Origin: a bacterium
GTDB lineage: Bacteria > Myxococcota_A > Bradymonadia > Bradymonadales > Bradymonadaceae
Direction: 5' to 3'
Assembly: GCA_030427705.1 (NCBI GenBank)
Contig: JAUIBR010000028.1
Location: forward strand, 26,566 to 90,565
Length of the DNA stretch: 64,000 bases
Part shown: positions 31,413 to 40,788 of the stretch, one piece after another
How the letters are laid out: every line of letters begins with the position of its first letter
Numbering within the stretch: the stretch's first letter is position 1
Position numbers and translations under genes: made by a program
The notes under the pieces: model-generated
The model's input: only the letters and a program-made list of their open reading frames with translations
Databases searched by the model: none
What the model was told of the DNA's origin: nothing

Positions 31413-34123
31413 GCTCGAAGCGCAACTAGCTCCAAACACACATCCGAGGTCGATCCCTTGTTTTCGACTTCGAGGTGGGCTTTCGCGAGGTCTGTGGCCT
31501 CGAAGCGGAAGCCGCCGGTTTTGAGTTTGTGCTTCTTTTTGCCCAGAACCAGCGTGGTTTTCAGGCCTTTGCGACCCGTCTCGATGTGGCCTTTTACGTG
31601 TGTGGTGCCTTCGGGAAGGTCGAAGGTCGCTTTGGCTTCGCCCTTATCTGGCACCCCAATCCGCATGCAGGCGTGGATGCGTTCGTCGCGCACACGTCCC
31701 GCATCCAGGCGCGGGAAGAGTGACTCTTCGGTACAACCTGTGCGGGGATTACGCGAGAAGGCCCGCACGCAATACGGATTTGGCCGGTATTTGAACGACT
31801 CGGGTTCGTGTTCGTGAAGCACCTGCAGGACCTCGGCGTCTTCGGGTTCACCGGTCAGCCAAAATGCTTCAAGAGCGCTTGTTCCCGCGGCCGGCAGTCC
31901 GAGTACCATGATGATGAAGACCAGACCTGTGGCGACGGTGCCAGCAATCAAGATGATCTTCTGAACCTCATCACTGCCGGCAGGAACAGGTCGATTCAAC
32001 ACGGCGAGTTTTGCCGCTTTCTGGGGTAGTGGTCCGCCAAGCCAGGCAACGACGACGAGTAGCAAGCACAGCAAAACGGCCAGCGTGAACAGGAAGTTCT
32101 CGGCAAAGGAATCTTTGTATTCGAGCACGAGTGTGCCGCTCTTTAGCCCTGCAATCTGAACGACTTTCACCCCATGATGCTTTGTCGAGTCCAGAGCTAG
32201 CTCAGCCCCACCAATACTAGCCGACCACTTGCTAAATGGCGGTTGCCCGACGATCAGCACTGACTTCTCGTCGACCTCCGTCAGCTTAATCTCTCGCCGC
32301 ATCGGCTCCCACGACACAACCTCTAGTTCGCCCTTTCCTTTCAGTTTCAACGGAGGCTTGGGTTGTTCTTTCACCAATCGATAGAGATGGAATGTCCCCG
32401 AACTACCGACGAGCTTGGCATCGCCAAACGACTTTTTGTGTTCGCTCAGGATATGCGTGGCGCCGAGCCATTTCATGCCCGCGACCGAACGCTGCGAGAT
32501 GATGGTGTCCAGAGCCTGACAAGGCGGTCGGTTCGTGGCGATATAACGTGAGTCAGATTTCGCGAAGACAAACAGCTTGTAGTGCGCACCGTCCCCACGC
32601 TCGCGCCAGTCAACGACGACCGTGCGTTCGAGTTCGAGCTCCTTCTGTTCCTTCGCCAGAAGGTCGACCATCGCATCCAGGTCTTTGCCAATTCCTGATG
32701 CATTGTACCCCAACACACCCCCGACTGGGCTTGGCGTGAGGGCATCCAGACTGGTCAGGAGCGCGAACGAAATGGGCGTGAGCATCAGCACAGCAAACAC
32801 GGACACCGCGTTGCTCTTCGACATCGCTGCGACCGCCCGCAATCCCATCCAAATCGTGCTGAAACCAACGCCAATCAATACAAACCAGAAGGGCTTCGCA
32901 GAGACAAAGAACCGGCGATACATCAACAGCGGCAGCCAATCGCTGCTGCCCGCGCTTGTTCCCAGGACCAGCTCCATACTGCCCAAGAGCACAAACAACG
33001 AGGTCAACGCAACGATGAGCGTGGCCGCGATATCCCGGCGCGCTGCAGCCGCCACGGCCCCAATCAGGGCGACGATGGACAGGAACACGAGTTGGTTTTG
33101 AAACGGCTCTCCGGCCAACAGGTTTCGGCCGAACAACCAGAGCGTGTCGCCATGCGCCGAGTACGACGCAATCTCTTCATCGACCGATAACATGCGGATG
33201 AAGAAGCCAAGACCGATGAGGGCGGCCAGACCAAAGAGTGGAACCAGCCATGGTATGGCGCGCCGGACATCTCCATCGCCGCTCCATGCGTGGTACAGCG
33301 CGACGCCAAACGTCACGGGTGCAAGCCAAGCTAGGTTTAAGGCGACCATCGGGTGGAGCCAAATCGCAGAGCCAAACGTCAGGCTAGCCAACGCAAATCG
33401 GCGCCCGTTTGGTTGCCGAAAAAACCGGATTAGAAACCAGACTCCCAGCGCCATCACTGCGGTCGCCAGAAATTGCGGCCAAACCGCATGGAATCCCGAG
33501 TAAACCCAACCGCCTTCACGATCCCCGCCGGGGTCCAGAACAAACGCCAATCCGGCTAAAGCCGGCGAGAAGACTGCATGAGGGACAATCTCGCGGGTGA
33601 GGCCAACGGCGACGAAGCCCGCCAACAGCCAAGCGACGACGATCGCAAAGCTGTAGCTGAACTCCAGCGGCACCAACGTCAGCGTGACCAGATGCAGCCA
33701 AGATGTCGCGAAGTACGCTGGCGTCGCGTAGACGTCGCCAAACGGCAATCCACCGGCAATGGTGTCCGTCCAACCAAAGAGATTGCCGGAAGCCAACAGC
33801 TCGTCGACGAACACCTTCGTGGCCAGGAAGTGGTGGCCATGGTCTTGATTGATGGGAAGGTCAAACGGAGCAGGCCAATACGCCCAAAACACGCCTATCG
33901 CGACGATTCCATATGGAATCAGCCGACAAATCCACGTGTGAATTCGTTCCTGCTTCTGAACAATATTGGCTTGGTAGATAGGCCAGAGAGCCTTCCACAG
34001 CGCGCCCAAACCGATCGTCAGCGCCATCATCGCAATCAGTTGATTCGTGACGCGCAAACTCGAGCTTAGCCCCAGGTAAAGCGTCCCGATGAGCGTCAAA
34101 ACCACGCCAACGACCACCATCAC
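31385..34123 (-). CDS. Large multi-pass membrane protein (PTPS-related / GT-C-like)
   Basis: This 912-residue protein has about 12-13 predicted transmembrane helices over residues 5-470 and one or two more near 680-760. It shows DLPINQDHGHHFLATKVFVDELLASGNLFGW and GGLPFGDVYATPAYF, the conserved D-x-x-H and G-G-x-P-x-x-x-x-x-P pattern of the '6-pyruvoyl-tetrahydropterin synthase-related' membrane family, which looks like a GT-C-type glycosyltransferase. The C-terminal 200 residues are extracytoplasmic. The activity is unproven. The end of the coding region coincides with a word array. It may be co-transcribed after the DegT aminotransferase, M3 peptidase and glmU genes. Confidence 0.72.
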   Translation of the reverse strand: MMVVVGVVLTLIGTLYLGLSSSLRVTNQLIAMMALTIGLGALWKALWPIYQANIVQKQERIHTWICRLIPYGIVAIGVFWAYWPAPFDLPINQDHGHHFLATKVFVDELLASGNLFGWTDTIAGGLPFGDVYATPAYFATSWLHLVTLTLVPLEFSYSFAIVVAWLLAGFVAVGLTREIVPHAVFSPALAGLAFVLDPGGDREGGWVYSGFHAVWPQFLATAVMALGVWFLIRFFRQPNGRRFALASLTFGSAIWLHPMVALNLAWLAPVTFGVALYHAWSGDGDVRRAIPWLVPLFGLAALIGLGFFIRMLSVDEEIASYSAHGDTLWLFGRNLLAGEPFQNQLVFLSIVALIGAVAAAARRDIAATLIVALTSLFVLLGSMELVLGTSAGSSDWLPLLMYRRFFVSAKPFWFVLIGVGFSTIWMGLRAVAAMSKSNAVSVFAVLMLTPISFALLTSLDALTPSPVGGVLGYNASGIGKDLDAMVDLLAKEQKELELERTVVVDWRERGDGAHYKLFVFAKSDSRYIATNRPPCQALDTIISQRSVAGMKWLGATHILSEHKKSFGDAKLVGSSGTFHLYRLVKEQPKPPLKLKGKGELEVVSWEPMRREIKLTEVDEKSVLIVGQPPFSKWSASIGGAELALDSTKHHGVKVVQIAGLKSGTLVLEYKDSFAENFLFTLAVLLCLLLVVVAWLGGPLPQKAAKLAVLNRPVPAGSDEVQKIILIAGTVATGLVFIIMVLGLPAAGTSALEAFWLTGEPEDAEVLQVLHEHEPESFKYRPNPYCVRAFSRNPRTGCTEESLFPRLDAGRVRDERIHACMRIGVPDKGEAKATFDLPEGTTHVKGHIETGRKGLKTTLVLGKKKHKLKTGGFRFEATDLAKAHLEVENKGSTSDVCLELVALRAKTQKPKSQ

Positions 34124-34149
34124 CCAAAACTGTCGCTTATCCGTATCCA

Positions 34150-34202
34150 GCCTCAGCCCCTAGCCCTCAAGCCCCTAGCCGCTAGCCCCCTAGCCCGCGA
34201 GC
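34150..34202. repeat. CTAG-rich word array
   Basis: CCTCAGCCCCTAGCCCTCAAG then CCCCTAGCCGCTAGCCCCCTAGCCC, in the gap before the large membrane-protein gene. It ends about 10 bp from the stop of the DegT gene. Confidence 0.82.
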
Positions 34203-34211
34203 TATGAGAAG

Positions 34212-35342
34212 TCAGAAGCAGCTTCGGAACGTCTCGATGACCCGAGCAATCTGCCCGTCCGTCATGTTCGAGCCAGACGGAAGGCACAGCCCTTGGTCAA
34301 AGAGCGCTTCCGAGACCGAACCACCCACACACTCACATTCCGCAAACAGCGGCTGCATGTGCATCGGCTTCCACACCGGCCTCGCCTCGATATTCACCTC
34401 AAGCATGGTCGTACGCAATTTCTCGCGGTCGATTCCAGCCTTGGCGGGATCAACGGTCAGGCATGTGAGCCATCGCGTGTGTTTGCCCCAGGGAGCCTCG
34501 GGCTGGAATTCGATGCCTGGAAGGTCGGCAAATTCACGGACGTAGGTATCGAAGACTGCGCGTCGTTGGGTGACACGTTCGTGCAATACCTTGAGTTGGC
34601 CTCGTCCAATCCCCGCACAGATATTGCTCATGCGGTAGTTGTAGCCGACTTCCGTGTGTTGGTAATGTGGTGCTGGGTCACGCGCTTGTGTGGCAAGTTT
34701 GCGCGCATGATTGATGAATGCTTCGTCATCGGAAACCAGCATGCCACCACCACTGGTCGTGATGATCTTATTGCCGTTGAACGAGTAGATGCCGGCTTTC
34801 CCGAAAGTGCCCGGCGTGCGGCCTTTGTAGTCCGAACCGAGCGCTTCCGCCGCGTCTTCAATCAAAATAACGCCGTACTCTTCACACAACGCTTGAATGG
34901 CATCGATGTCGCCGGATTGGCCATACAGATGCACCAACATCAGCGCTTTCGGCACGTCTCCAACCTTGCGGCGAGCTTCCAAAAACTCCGCCAACAACTC
35001 GGGGTCCATATTCCACGAACCCCGCTCGGAGTCGATGAATACGGGCTTTGCGCCGACGTACATGACGGGGTTTGCTGAAGCCACGAACGTCAAATCGGAC
35101 ACGATGACTTCGTCACCTTTGCCGATTCCCAAGAGGATCAACGTCAGGTGAATAGCGGCCGTCCCAGCGCTCAACGCGGCGGCATATTTGGCGCCCGTTA
35201 ACTCACAGAATTCAGCTTCAAATCCGTCGACGTTGGGACCAAGCGGGGCGACCCAGTTGGTGTCAAACGCCTCGTTGACGTACTTGCGCTCCCACTCACC
35301 GAGGTGCGGTGAGGACAAGTAAATGCGCTCGTATTCGCTCAC
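34212..35342 (-). CDS. DegT/DnrJ/EryC1-family sugar aminotransferase
   Basis: A 376-residue PLP enzyme. ALSAGTAAIHLTLILLG binds the cofactor phosphate, LIEDAAEALGSDYKG carries the Asp that contacts the PLP ring nitrogen, and the Schiff-base Lys lies in YSFNGNKIITTSGGG. The family transaminates nucleotide-linked keto sugars for surface polysaccharides. The N-terminus is SEYERIYLSSPHLGEWERKYVNEAF, typical of the LegC/PseC-like group. The start is a GTG at 35342 overlapping the M3 peptidase stop (GTGA). The sugar is not determined. Together with glmU and the large membrane protein it suggests envelope glycan synthesis. Confidence 0.87.
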   Translation of the reverse strand: MSEYERIYLSSPHLGEWERKYVNEAFDTNWVAPLGPNVDGFEAEFCELTGAKYAAALSAGTAAIHLTLILLGIGKGDEVIVSDLTFVASANPVMYVGAKPVFIDSERGSWNMDPELLAEFLEARRKVGDVPKALMLVHLYGQSGDIDAIQALCEEYGVILIEDAAEALGSDYKGRTPGTFGKAGIYSFNGNKIITTSGGGMLVSDDEAFINHARKLATQARDPAPHYQHTEVGYNYRMSNICAGIGRGQLKVLHERVTQRRAVFDTYVREFADLPGIEFQPEAPWGKHTRWLTCLTVDPAKAGIDREKLRTTMLEVNIEARPVWKPMHMQPLFAECECVGGSVSEALFDQGLCLPSGSNMTDGQIARVIETFRSCF

Positions 35343-37030
35343 AGTTCTAATCCTGTTCGCACCCAATCCATGAGTGAGCGCAGCTTTTCCTGCGTGGGGA
35401 TAAAGTCCGCGCCGGCAGCCTTGTACAACCCGAACGTGTCACGCTGAGGTCCCAGCGAAAGCGCGGTCTTGTAGTCAGCCAGCGCTGCGCTCAGGTCCTT
35501 CTCGGCATTCATCGCGATCTGGAGTGAGCCAATCTGCGCGAAGCCATATTCGATGAAGTAAAACGGCACGTGGAAGAAGTGCAGGATCGAGTGCCACGAC
35601 TTGCGTCGATAGTCTTCGTTTAGGCCCGACCAGTCCGTCCCGGTCGAATAGGCCTTGTCCAGCTCAAGCCACTTCGCATGCCGGTCTTCGGCCGTGTGGT
35701 TTGGATTGGTGTAGAGCCAGTGTTGGAATTCATCACCAAGGGCAACCATCAGCAAAAGACGGGGAATCCGGCGCAGATGCTGCTGAATCGCGCGCTTTTG
35801 GTCTGCGTCATCGTAGAATTCGTCCAGCGTGCTGTACGCCAGAAGCTCCATCGACATGCTCGCAACTTCGTTGAATTCCATTGGTACGCTTGTGCCCCAC
35901 ATCGGCTGGTTGTCGACCGCCAAGATGTTGTGGAACGCGTGACCAGCCTCGTGCAGCAACGTCACAATATCACTGTGCACGCCGCTGGCATTCGCGAAGA
36001 TGAACGGCCGCCGCTTCCAGGGGAGGGTCGCCATAAATCCGCCTGGCGCCTTGGCCGGACGACTTTCCAGGTCTTGGAATTCCCGAATCAGATGGAATTG
36101 CTCGCCGAGCTCCGGGTCCAAGCGTCGGAACATGCGCTCCACGCCGTCCTGCAGTTCGACCGCCTTTTCGAACGGGCTCAGTGGAGCACCGCCGTCTGGG
36201 TCGGCTGCGCCGTCCCAAGGACGAAGGGTGTCGACGCCCAGCTTGTCCTTCAAATTAGCCGCGATCGCCTTGGCGACTGGAACCACTTCGGCCTTAACAA
36301 GCTCATGGTACGCGTAGCACTCTTCAGGGCCGTAATCGCGCATCTTGTCTTGGAAGATGTAGTCGCGGAAGTTGTCGAAACCCGCGTTCTCCGCAATCTG
36401 ACTGCGAATGCCCAGAAGTTCGGTGAACAACTCGTCGAGTTGGTCGGCGTCAACCGACGTTGCCTTGCGTGTTGCCTCCCAGGCTTCCTGCCGCGTCGCC
36501 CGGTCTGGGTCCATGTTGAACTTGGACATCGCCGGAACTGGGTACTTCTCGCCGCGGAACTCCACTAACCAAGAGCCGGAGATCTTCGTGTACTCGTTTG
36601 TCAGTTCAGAGACTTTGGCCTGAAGCGGGATGTTCGCTTCGCGAAACATCTCAACGCCATTGCGGGTCTGCTCGATATACGGCCCAAATTTGGAGGCCTT
36701 GAGCTCCTCGGTGGCATCGGCGGCGAGCAACTTCTGACCCAACGCTTCTGCCCATTCTGTGAGCTTCGGGATGAGTTCACTGACGATCCGCATCCACTCG
36801 GTTTGCGCTTCTTCATTGTCAGTGTTGGTCTGCGTCTCAAGCTGCACGTCCTTGATGTACTGCACCACCCAGGCGTCGTATTCGTTCCACGCTTTCAGGA
36901 AGCTCTTCAAAGCCTCCGGCGTGTCAGTGGGCATCGCCATCAATTGGTCGATAAATGGCTGCAGCGTGTCCAGTTGCGCGGGCGCGACATCGGCCGGCGT
37001 GAACTGGTGATTCATAGGTTGTGGAAGCAT
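35339..37030 (-). CDS. M3 family oligoendopeptidase
   Basis: A 563-residue zinc metallopeptidase with the active-site motif LLHEAGHAFHNI (HExxH, about residue 360) and a downstream Glu in FNEVASMSMELLAYS, as in oligoendopeptidase F-like M3 enzymes. It is cytoplasmic, with no signal peptide, and cleaves short peptides. The start ATG at 37030 has GGAG 7 bp upstream, lying only 3 bp after the glmU stop. It ends in a GTGA overlap with the aminotransferase. It therefore belongs to the glmU - peptidase - aminotransferase run. Confidence 0.88.
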   Translation of the reverse strand: MLPQPMNHQFTPADVAPAQLDTLQPFIDQLMAMPTDTPEALKSFLKAWNEYDAWVVQYIKDVQLETQTNTDNEEAQTEWMRIVSELIPKLTEWAEALGQKLLAADATEELKASKFGPYIEQTRNGVEMFREANIPLQAKVSELTNEYTKISGSWLVEFRGEKYPVPAMSKFNMDPDRATRQEAWEATRKATSVDADQLDELFTELLGIRSQIAENAGFDNFRDYIFQDKMRDYGPEECYAYHELVKAEVVPVAKAIAANLKDKLGVDTLRPWDGAADPDGGAPLSPFEKAVELQDGVERMFRRLDPELGEQFHLIREFQDLESRPAKAPGGFMATLPWKRRPFIFANASGVHSDIVTLLHEAGHAFHNILAVDNQPMWGTSVPMEFNEVASMSMELLAYSTLDEFYDDADQKRAIQQHLRRIPRLLLMVALGDEFQHWLYTNPNHTAEDRHAKWLELDKAYSTGTDWSGLNEDYRRKSWHSILHFFHVPFYFIEYGFAQIGSLQIAMNAEKDLSAALADYKTALSLGPQRDTFGLYKAAGADFIPTQEKLRSLMDWVRTGLEL

Positions 37031-37033
37031 CGG

Positions 37034-38425
37034 TTACTCCTCGGTGGAACGACGTCGTCGTGCCCATCCGTCGATGTTCTGTTGTCGTCCGCGGGCCACG
37101 CCGAGCGCGCCTTCAGGGACGTCTTTTGTCAGGGTGCTGCCCGCACCTACGTATGCACCGTCCGCAATCGTAATCGGTGCGACGAGCGCGGAATTTGAGC
37201 CGATGAACGCGCCCGCTCCGATCGTGGTGACGTGCTTGCGTTTTCCATCGTAGTTGCAGGTGATGGTGCCCGCGCCAACGTTGGCTTTCTCGCCGACCAC
37301 GGCATCGCCCAAATAGGTCAGGTGGCTCGCTTTGGCGCCATCGGCCAGTGAGGTCTTTTTGATCTCGACGAAGTTGCCAACTTTGCAGTCGGAACCGATG
37401 CGTGAGTCAGGGCGGATGTGGGCCATCGGGCCGATCGCTGTGCGTGCACCCACTGTCGCGTTCGTGATGTACGATTGCGCCTTGATGTGTGCGTCCGGGC
37501 CGATGCTGCTGTTTGTAATCACGCTGCCAGGTTCGATAACGGCGCCTGAAGCGATCGTCGTCTTCCCGTAGATATAGACGTTCGGATGCAGAACCGCGTC
37601 AGGCCCAATCTCAACCGTCGCATCCACGTAGGTCGTCTGCGGCGAGAGCATTGTGACACCGTCCAACATCAAGCGGTGGTTGATCGTCTCGCGGGCATAG
37701 GATTCTGCGGCAGCGAGGTCCACACGCGTGTTTACGCCTTGAATCTTGCGAGCGTCCGGTACTGGCCACCCCAAGACTACGGCGTCATTTGCCGCGATTT
37801 CGATGAGGTCCGTCAGGTAATACTCGCCCGCAGCGTTGTGTGGCGGAGCCGCGCAAAGCTTGTCGAGCTCGACTCGAAGGAAGCTCGATTGAGCCAGATA
37901 GAAGCCAGCGTTAATTTCGTTGATAGCCCGTTGTTCGGGCGAGGCGTCCTTGTACTCAACGATGCCGACCATATCGCACTCATCTGTGCGAACGATTCGG
38001 CCGTAGTGCGCAGGGTCATCCAGCAGCGCCGTCATCACGGCGAAGCCGAAGTTCTGCGAGGCATCGATGAAGGCCTTCAGTGTCGCGGCATCCATATTCG
38101 GAACGTCACCGCTGACGATGAGGCTGAACTCGGGCCCATCCGTTAGATACTGAGAGCAAGACTGAACCGCATGTCCCGTGCCCTTTTGCTCTTCTTGAAG
38201 CGCGACCACGTATTTGCCGGGAAACTCCCGCTCCAGATACGCTTCGACCTCTGCGCGTTGGTGGCCAAGAATAACGACCACGCGCTCAGCGCCCGCATCC
38301 AAAGATGCTTGCATGACATGACCGATGATGGGTTTGCCCGCGACTTCGTGAAGAACCTTCACGTGCTCGGACTTCATGCGGGTACCTTTACCCGCAGCGA
38401 GTACGATGGATTGAAAACTTCGCAT
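37034..38425 (-). CDS. glmU: Bifunctional GlcNAc-1-P uridyltransferase / GlcN-1-P acetyltransferase
   Basis: This 463-residue GlmU has an N-terminal uridyltransferase (SIVLAAGKGTRMKSEHVKVLHEVAGKP, residues 5-31) and a C-terminal left-handed beta-helix acetyltransferase with hexapeptide repeats (VEIGPDAVLHPNVYIYGKTTI, KASHLTYLGDAVVGEKANVGAGTITCNYDGKRKH). It makes UDP-GlcNAc in the cytoplasm for peptidoglycan and lipopolysaccharide. All catalytic regions are present and the length is normal. It is the first gene of a minus-strand run; the 157-bp gap upstream should hold its promoter. Confidence 0.93.
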   Translation of the reverse strand: MRSFQSIVLAAGKGTRMKSEHVKVLHEVAGKPIIGHVMQASLDAGAERVVVILGHQRAEVEAYLEREFPGKYVVALQEEQKGTGHAVQSCSQYLTDGPEFSLIVSGDVPNMDAATLKAFIDASQNFGFAVMTALLDDPAHYGRIVRTDECDMVGIVEYKDASPEQRAINEINAGFYLAQSSFLRVELDKLCAAPPHNAAGEYYLTDLIEIAANDAVVLGWPVPDARKIQGVNTRVDLAAAESYARETINHRLMLDGVTMLSPQTTYVDATVEIGPDAVLHPNVYIYGKTTIASGAVIEPGSVITNSSIGPDAHIKAQSYITNATVGARTAIGPMAHIRPDSRIGSDCKVGNFVEIKKTSLADGAKASHLTYLGDAVVGEKANVGAGTITCNYDGKRKHVTTIGAGAFIGSNSALVAPITIADGAYVGAGSTLTKDVPEGALGVARGRQQNIDGWARRRRSTEE

Positions 38426-38582
38426 TACGATTGCCTGACAGAAAGCAGTTCACGAGGTTTTAGACCGCTCCTGTTAGCCAATCAAGGCTTGTTTGCCGAC
38501 TCGGCGCCGTTCAGATTCTGATCATCGGGTGTGCATCTTCGCGCGTGTCTGGACGAACGCAAAGTTCGTGGGGTGTTCGGCA

Positions 38583-39698
38583 CTATTCGTACTCGTACCC
38601 AACCTGGGTCGAAGTGCCGTCGTACGCCGCGATACCGAACTCGTATTGAACTTCCAAATACTCTTCAGAGCGACTGATATTGCTGATGCGCATCTCGTCC
38701 AATATCGCTCCAGACGAAATCCATGGCGTACCGAATTCGGAACTCTGATTGTACTCCGCGCGCCATGTATCGAGGATGAAAGCAGAGGCAACCTGTTGTC
38801 CGTTCAGAAACACCGTCAGAGCGTTTGCCTGGTATCGGGTGCGAACAGCAATGTGGAAGAACTCTTCCGAAATCGATGCGAGTTCGGTCGAAATCGTTGA
38901 ACCGGCTTTCACCCTCAGGACGATATCGCCGCCGGAAAAGCCTAACTGATAGCCGTCTGCAGACTCGTCATTGACCATTCCAAACAGGACATCTGTTTCA
39001 TCATTGGGGCGATACACCCAGGCTTCGAACGTGTGATCTCGGTCGGGATTGTCGAAATCCAGCTGCAGAGACATATTTGTCCCCAACTGGACACCCTGTG
39101 TGAATCCCGCATCTAGGAAGTCCGCGGCATCGACCTCCATACTGCCCCTTGGTCCAAGATTCTGCGCGCTTCCCGTGAAGTGATAGACACCACGGTAGGA
39201 GCCGCTTGAAGTGTATGGATTGACCGGTTGGCCTGGGTTTTCGCCTGCGTCCCAATCCACCGTGAGGCCGCCCTCGGCCGGTAGATCTTCCACCTCAATC
39301 CAGATGATCTCATCGTCGCGGTAGTAGGTCGTCAATTCCTCCTGCCCAAGCGCTATCGTCAGTTTTGCGTTTACAGCTTCCGGTGGAATGCGAATGGGAA
39401 TCACCGCATTTGCGACCGGATCGAAGCCTTCCATCCCAAAGTCCCAACGAACGGTGAAACTGCCTGAAGGCTCAACGTTGTTGGTGTTGTTCGAATTGTT
39501 GGCGTTGTTCGAGTTGTTGGCGTTGTTGGAGTTGTTGAGGTTATTGGCGTTGTTCGAGTTGTTGACGTTGTTAACGTTGTTGACGTTGTTGACGTTGTTG
39601 ACGTTATTGACGTTGTTGGTGTTGCCAGCCTCGGGGGCACTCTCGATACACCCCAGTCCAAACACGACGATGCCTGCCGCAAGCCAATAGGTCTTCAT
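38583..39698 (-). CDS. Lipoprotein with Asn-Asn-X linker, DUF2341-like and LamG domains
   Basis: This 371-residue exported protein has a lipobox (VVFGLGC, Cys17), an NN-X linker of about 50 residues, and a domain like DUF2341 (FTVRWDFGMEGFDPVANAVIPIRI, WIEVEDLPAEGGLTVDWDAGENPG). It ends with a concanavalin-like LamG domain (SLQLDFDNPDRDHTFEAWVYRPNDETD, FHIAVRTRYQANALTVFLNGQQVAS). It is probably a surface carbohydrate- or protein-binding lipoprotein. The ATG at 39698 has GGAG 9 bp upstream and the right lipobox spacing. Confidence 0.78.
   Translation of the reverse strand: MKTYWLAAGIVVFGLGCIESAPEAGNTNNVNNVNNVNNVNNVNNVNNSNNANNLNNSNNANNSNNANNSNNTNNVEPSGSFTVRWDFGMEGFDPVANAVIPIRIPPEAVNAKLTIALGQEELTTYYRDDEIIWIEVEDLPAEGGLTVDWDAGENPGQPVNPYTSSGSYRGVYHFTGSAQNLGPRGSMEVDAADFLDAGFTQGVQLGTNMSLQLDFDNPDRDHTFEAWVYRPNDETDVLFGMVNDESADGYQLGFSGGDIVLRVKAGSTISTELASISEEFFHIAVRTRYQANALTVFLNGQQVASAFILDTWRAEYNQSSEFGTPWISSGAILDEMRISNISRSEEYLEVQYEFGIAAYDGTSTQVGYEYE
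39473..39622 (-). repeat. Asn-Asn-X codon repeat
   Basis: Longest NN-X linker array in the window (about 16 triplet pairs). A run of five or six AAC-AAC-GTC units is nearly pure at 39552-39615. Confidence 0.85.
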
Positions 39699-39733
39699 TC
39701 CACAAATCTCCAAGTAGACCCCAAGAGTATGAG

Positions 39734-40786
39734 CTAAGGCGCAGCCGGAGGCAAAACTTGTCCGGGTACTCGCCGTCGCGCAGTCGTTCCGTCGCCTAGC
39801 TGGCCAAGGTTGTTTGCGCCGAAACAGAATAATCCTTGCTGGAGCGTCAGTGCGCATGTGTGGGCGTCTCCAGCCGACATGGCGCCGAAGGTTGGGTCAC
39901 CGTCCACATCATCAGGCGTCGACGAAGCATCATCTTCGGCATTACCCAACTCTCCGCCGACGTTCGCTCCCCAACATTGCGATCCGGATTGAAGGGAAAC
40001 ACATGCGTGGTCTTTGCCCAGTGCCAGGGTGCTGAAACGAATCGGTGCGCCGAAGTCGATGGCGACCGGCGTTTCGCTGGTCGTGGTCGAGCCGTCGCCC
40101 AGTCCGGTCGTCGCGCTTCCCCAGCACCGAATGCCATTTGCGCCATTTGAGACACAGCCCCGATCGCCGCCGGCGATCACGCGTCCAGGGAAGTTGTCGA
40201 CGATGCTCACCGGCGCAGCAGAACTGCCGCCCTGGAAAGCTCCAAGTTGGTTCGCACTATTGTCGCCCCAGCATTCGACTTCGCCATTTGTATTGGTGCC
40301 ACACGTGTGATTTGACCCGGCGCTGATGGACTCATACGCATTCTCGGCACCCACGCGTCCTGGAGTTCCCGGCGTTTGGTCGGCGTTGGTGGCACCCCAG
40401 CAGTAGACCGACCCGCCAAACGATGGATCGACGGGGTCTTGGTAGGCGATCGCGCAGGTGTGGTTGGCACCAGCAACGATGTCCTGAACTGCGCTTGGCA
40501 ACGAGACGGTCCCACCTGCGGTTTGTCCGGACGAGTTGTCGCCCCAACATTGAACAGTCTCATCAAACAGAACCGCACATACGTGGTTGTCGCCTGAGGC
40601 AATTACGCGGGCCGTGAGGTTTGGAACGCGAACCGGCTGGCTAGATTGGGCAGGCATGTCGGACCCAAGCTGGCCCATGCTGTTGTCTCCCCAACAATGG
40701 ACCGAAAAGTCGTCTGCAAGTGCGCACGTGTGCGCAGCTCCTGCGGCGACCCGCGCCCAACCAGGCGCAACGCGAACTCGAGTCAT
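39734..40786 (-). CDS. RCC1-repeat beta-propeller protein
   Basis: A 350-residue protein made of seven RCC1-type repeats (AAGAAHTCALADDFSVHCWGDNSMGQLG, ASGDNHVCAVLFDETVQCWGDNSSGQ and so on), each with a Cys pair. Such secreted RCC1 proteins are stabilised by disulphides. No signal peptide is present at this start; the ATG is only 3 bp after the stop of the FG-GAP gene. Either it is translated from this ATG in the cytoplasm, or it was once the C-terminal part of the FG-GAP protein and has been cut off by another frameshift. I favour the second possibility weakly. Confidence 0.72.
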   Translation of the reverse strand: MTRVRVAPGWARVAAGAAHTCALADDFSVHCWGDNSMGQLGSDMPAQSSQPVRVPNLTARVIASGDNHVCAVLFDETVQCWGDNSSGQTAGGTVSLPSAVQDIVAGANHTCAIAYQDPVDPSFGGSVYCWGATNADQTPGTPGRVGAENAYESISAGSNHTCGTNTNGEVECWGDNSANQLGAFQGGSSAAPVSIVDNFPGRVIAGGDRGCVSNGANGIRCWGSATTGLGDGSTTTSETPVAIDFGAPIRFSTLALGKDHACVSLQSGSQCWGANVGGELGNAEDDASSTPDDVDGDPTFGAMSAGDAHTCALTLQQGLFCFGANNLGQLGDGTTARRRVPGQVLPPAAP

Positions 40787-40788
40787 GC

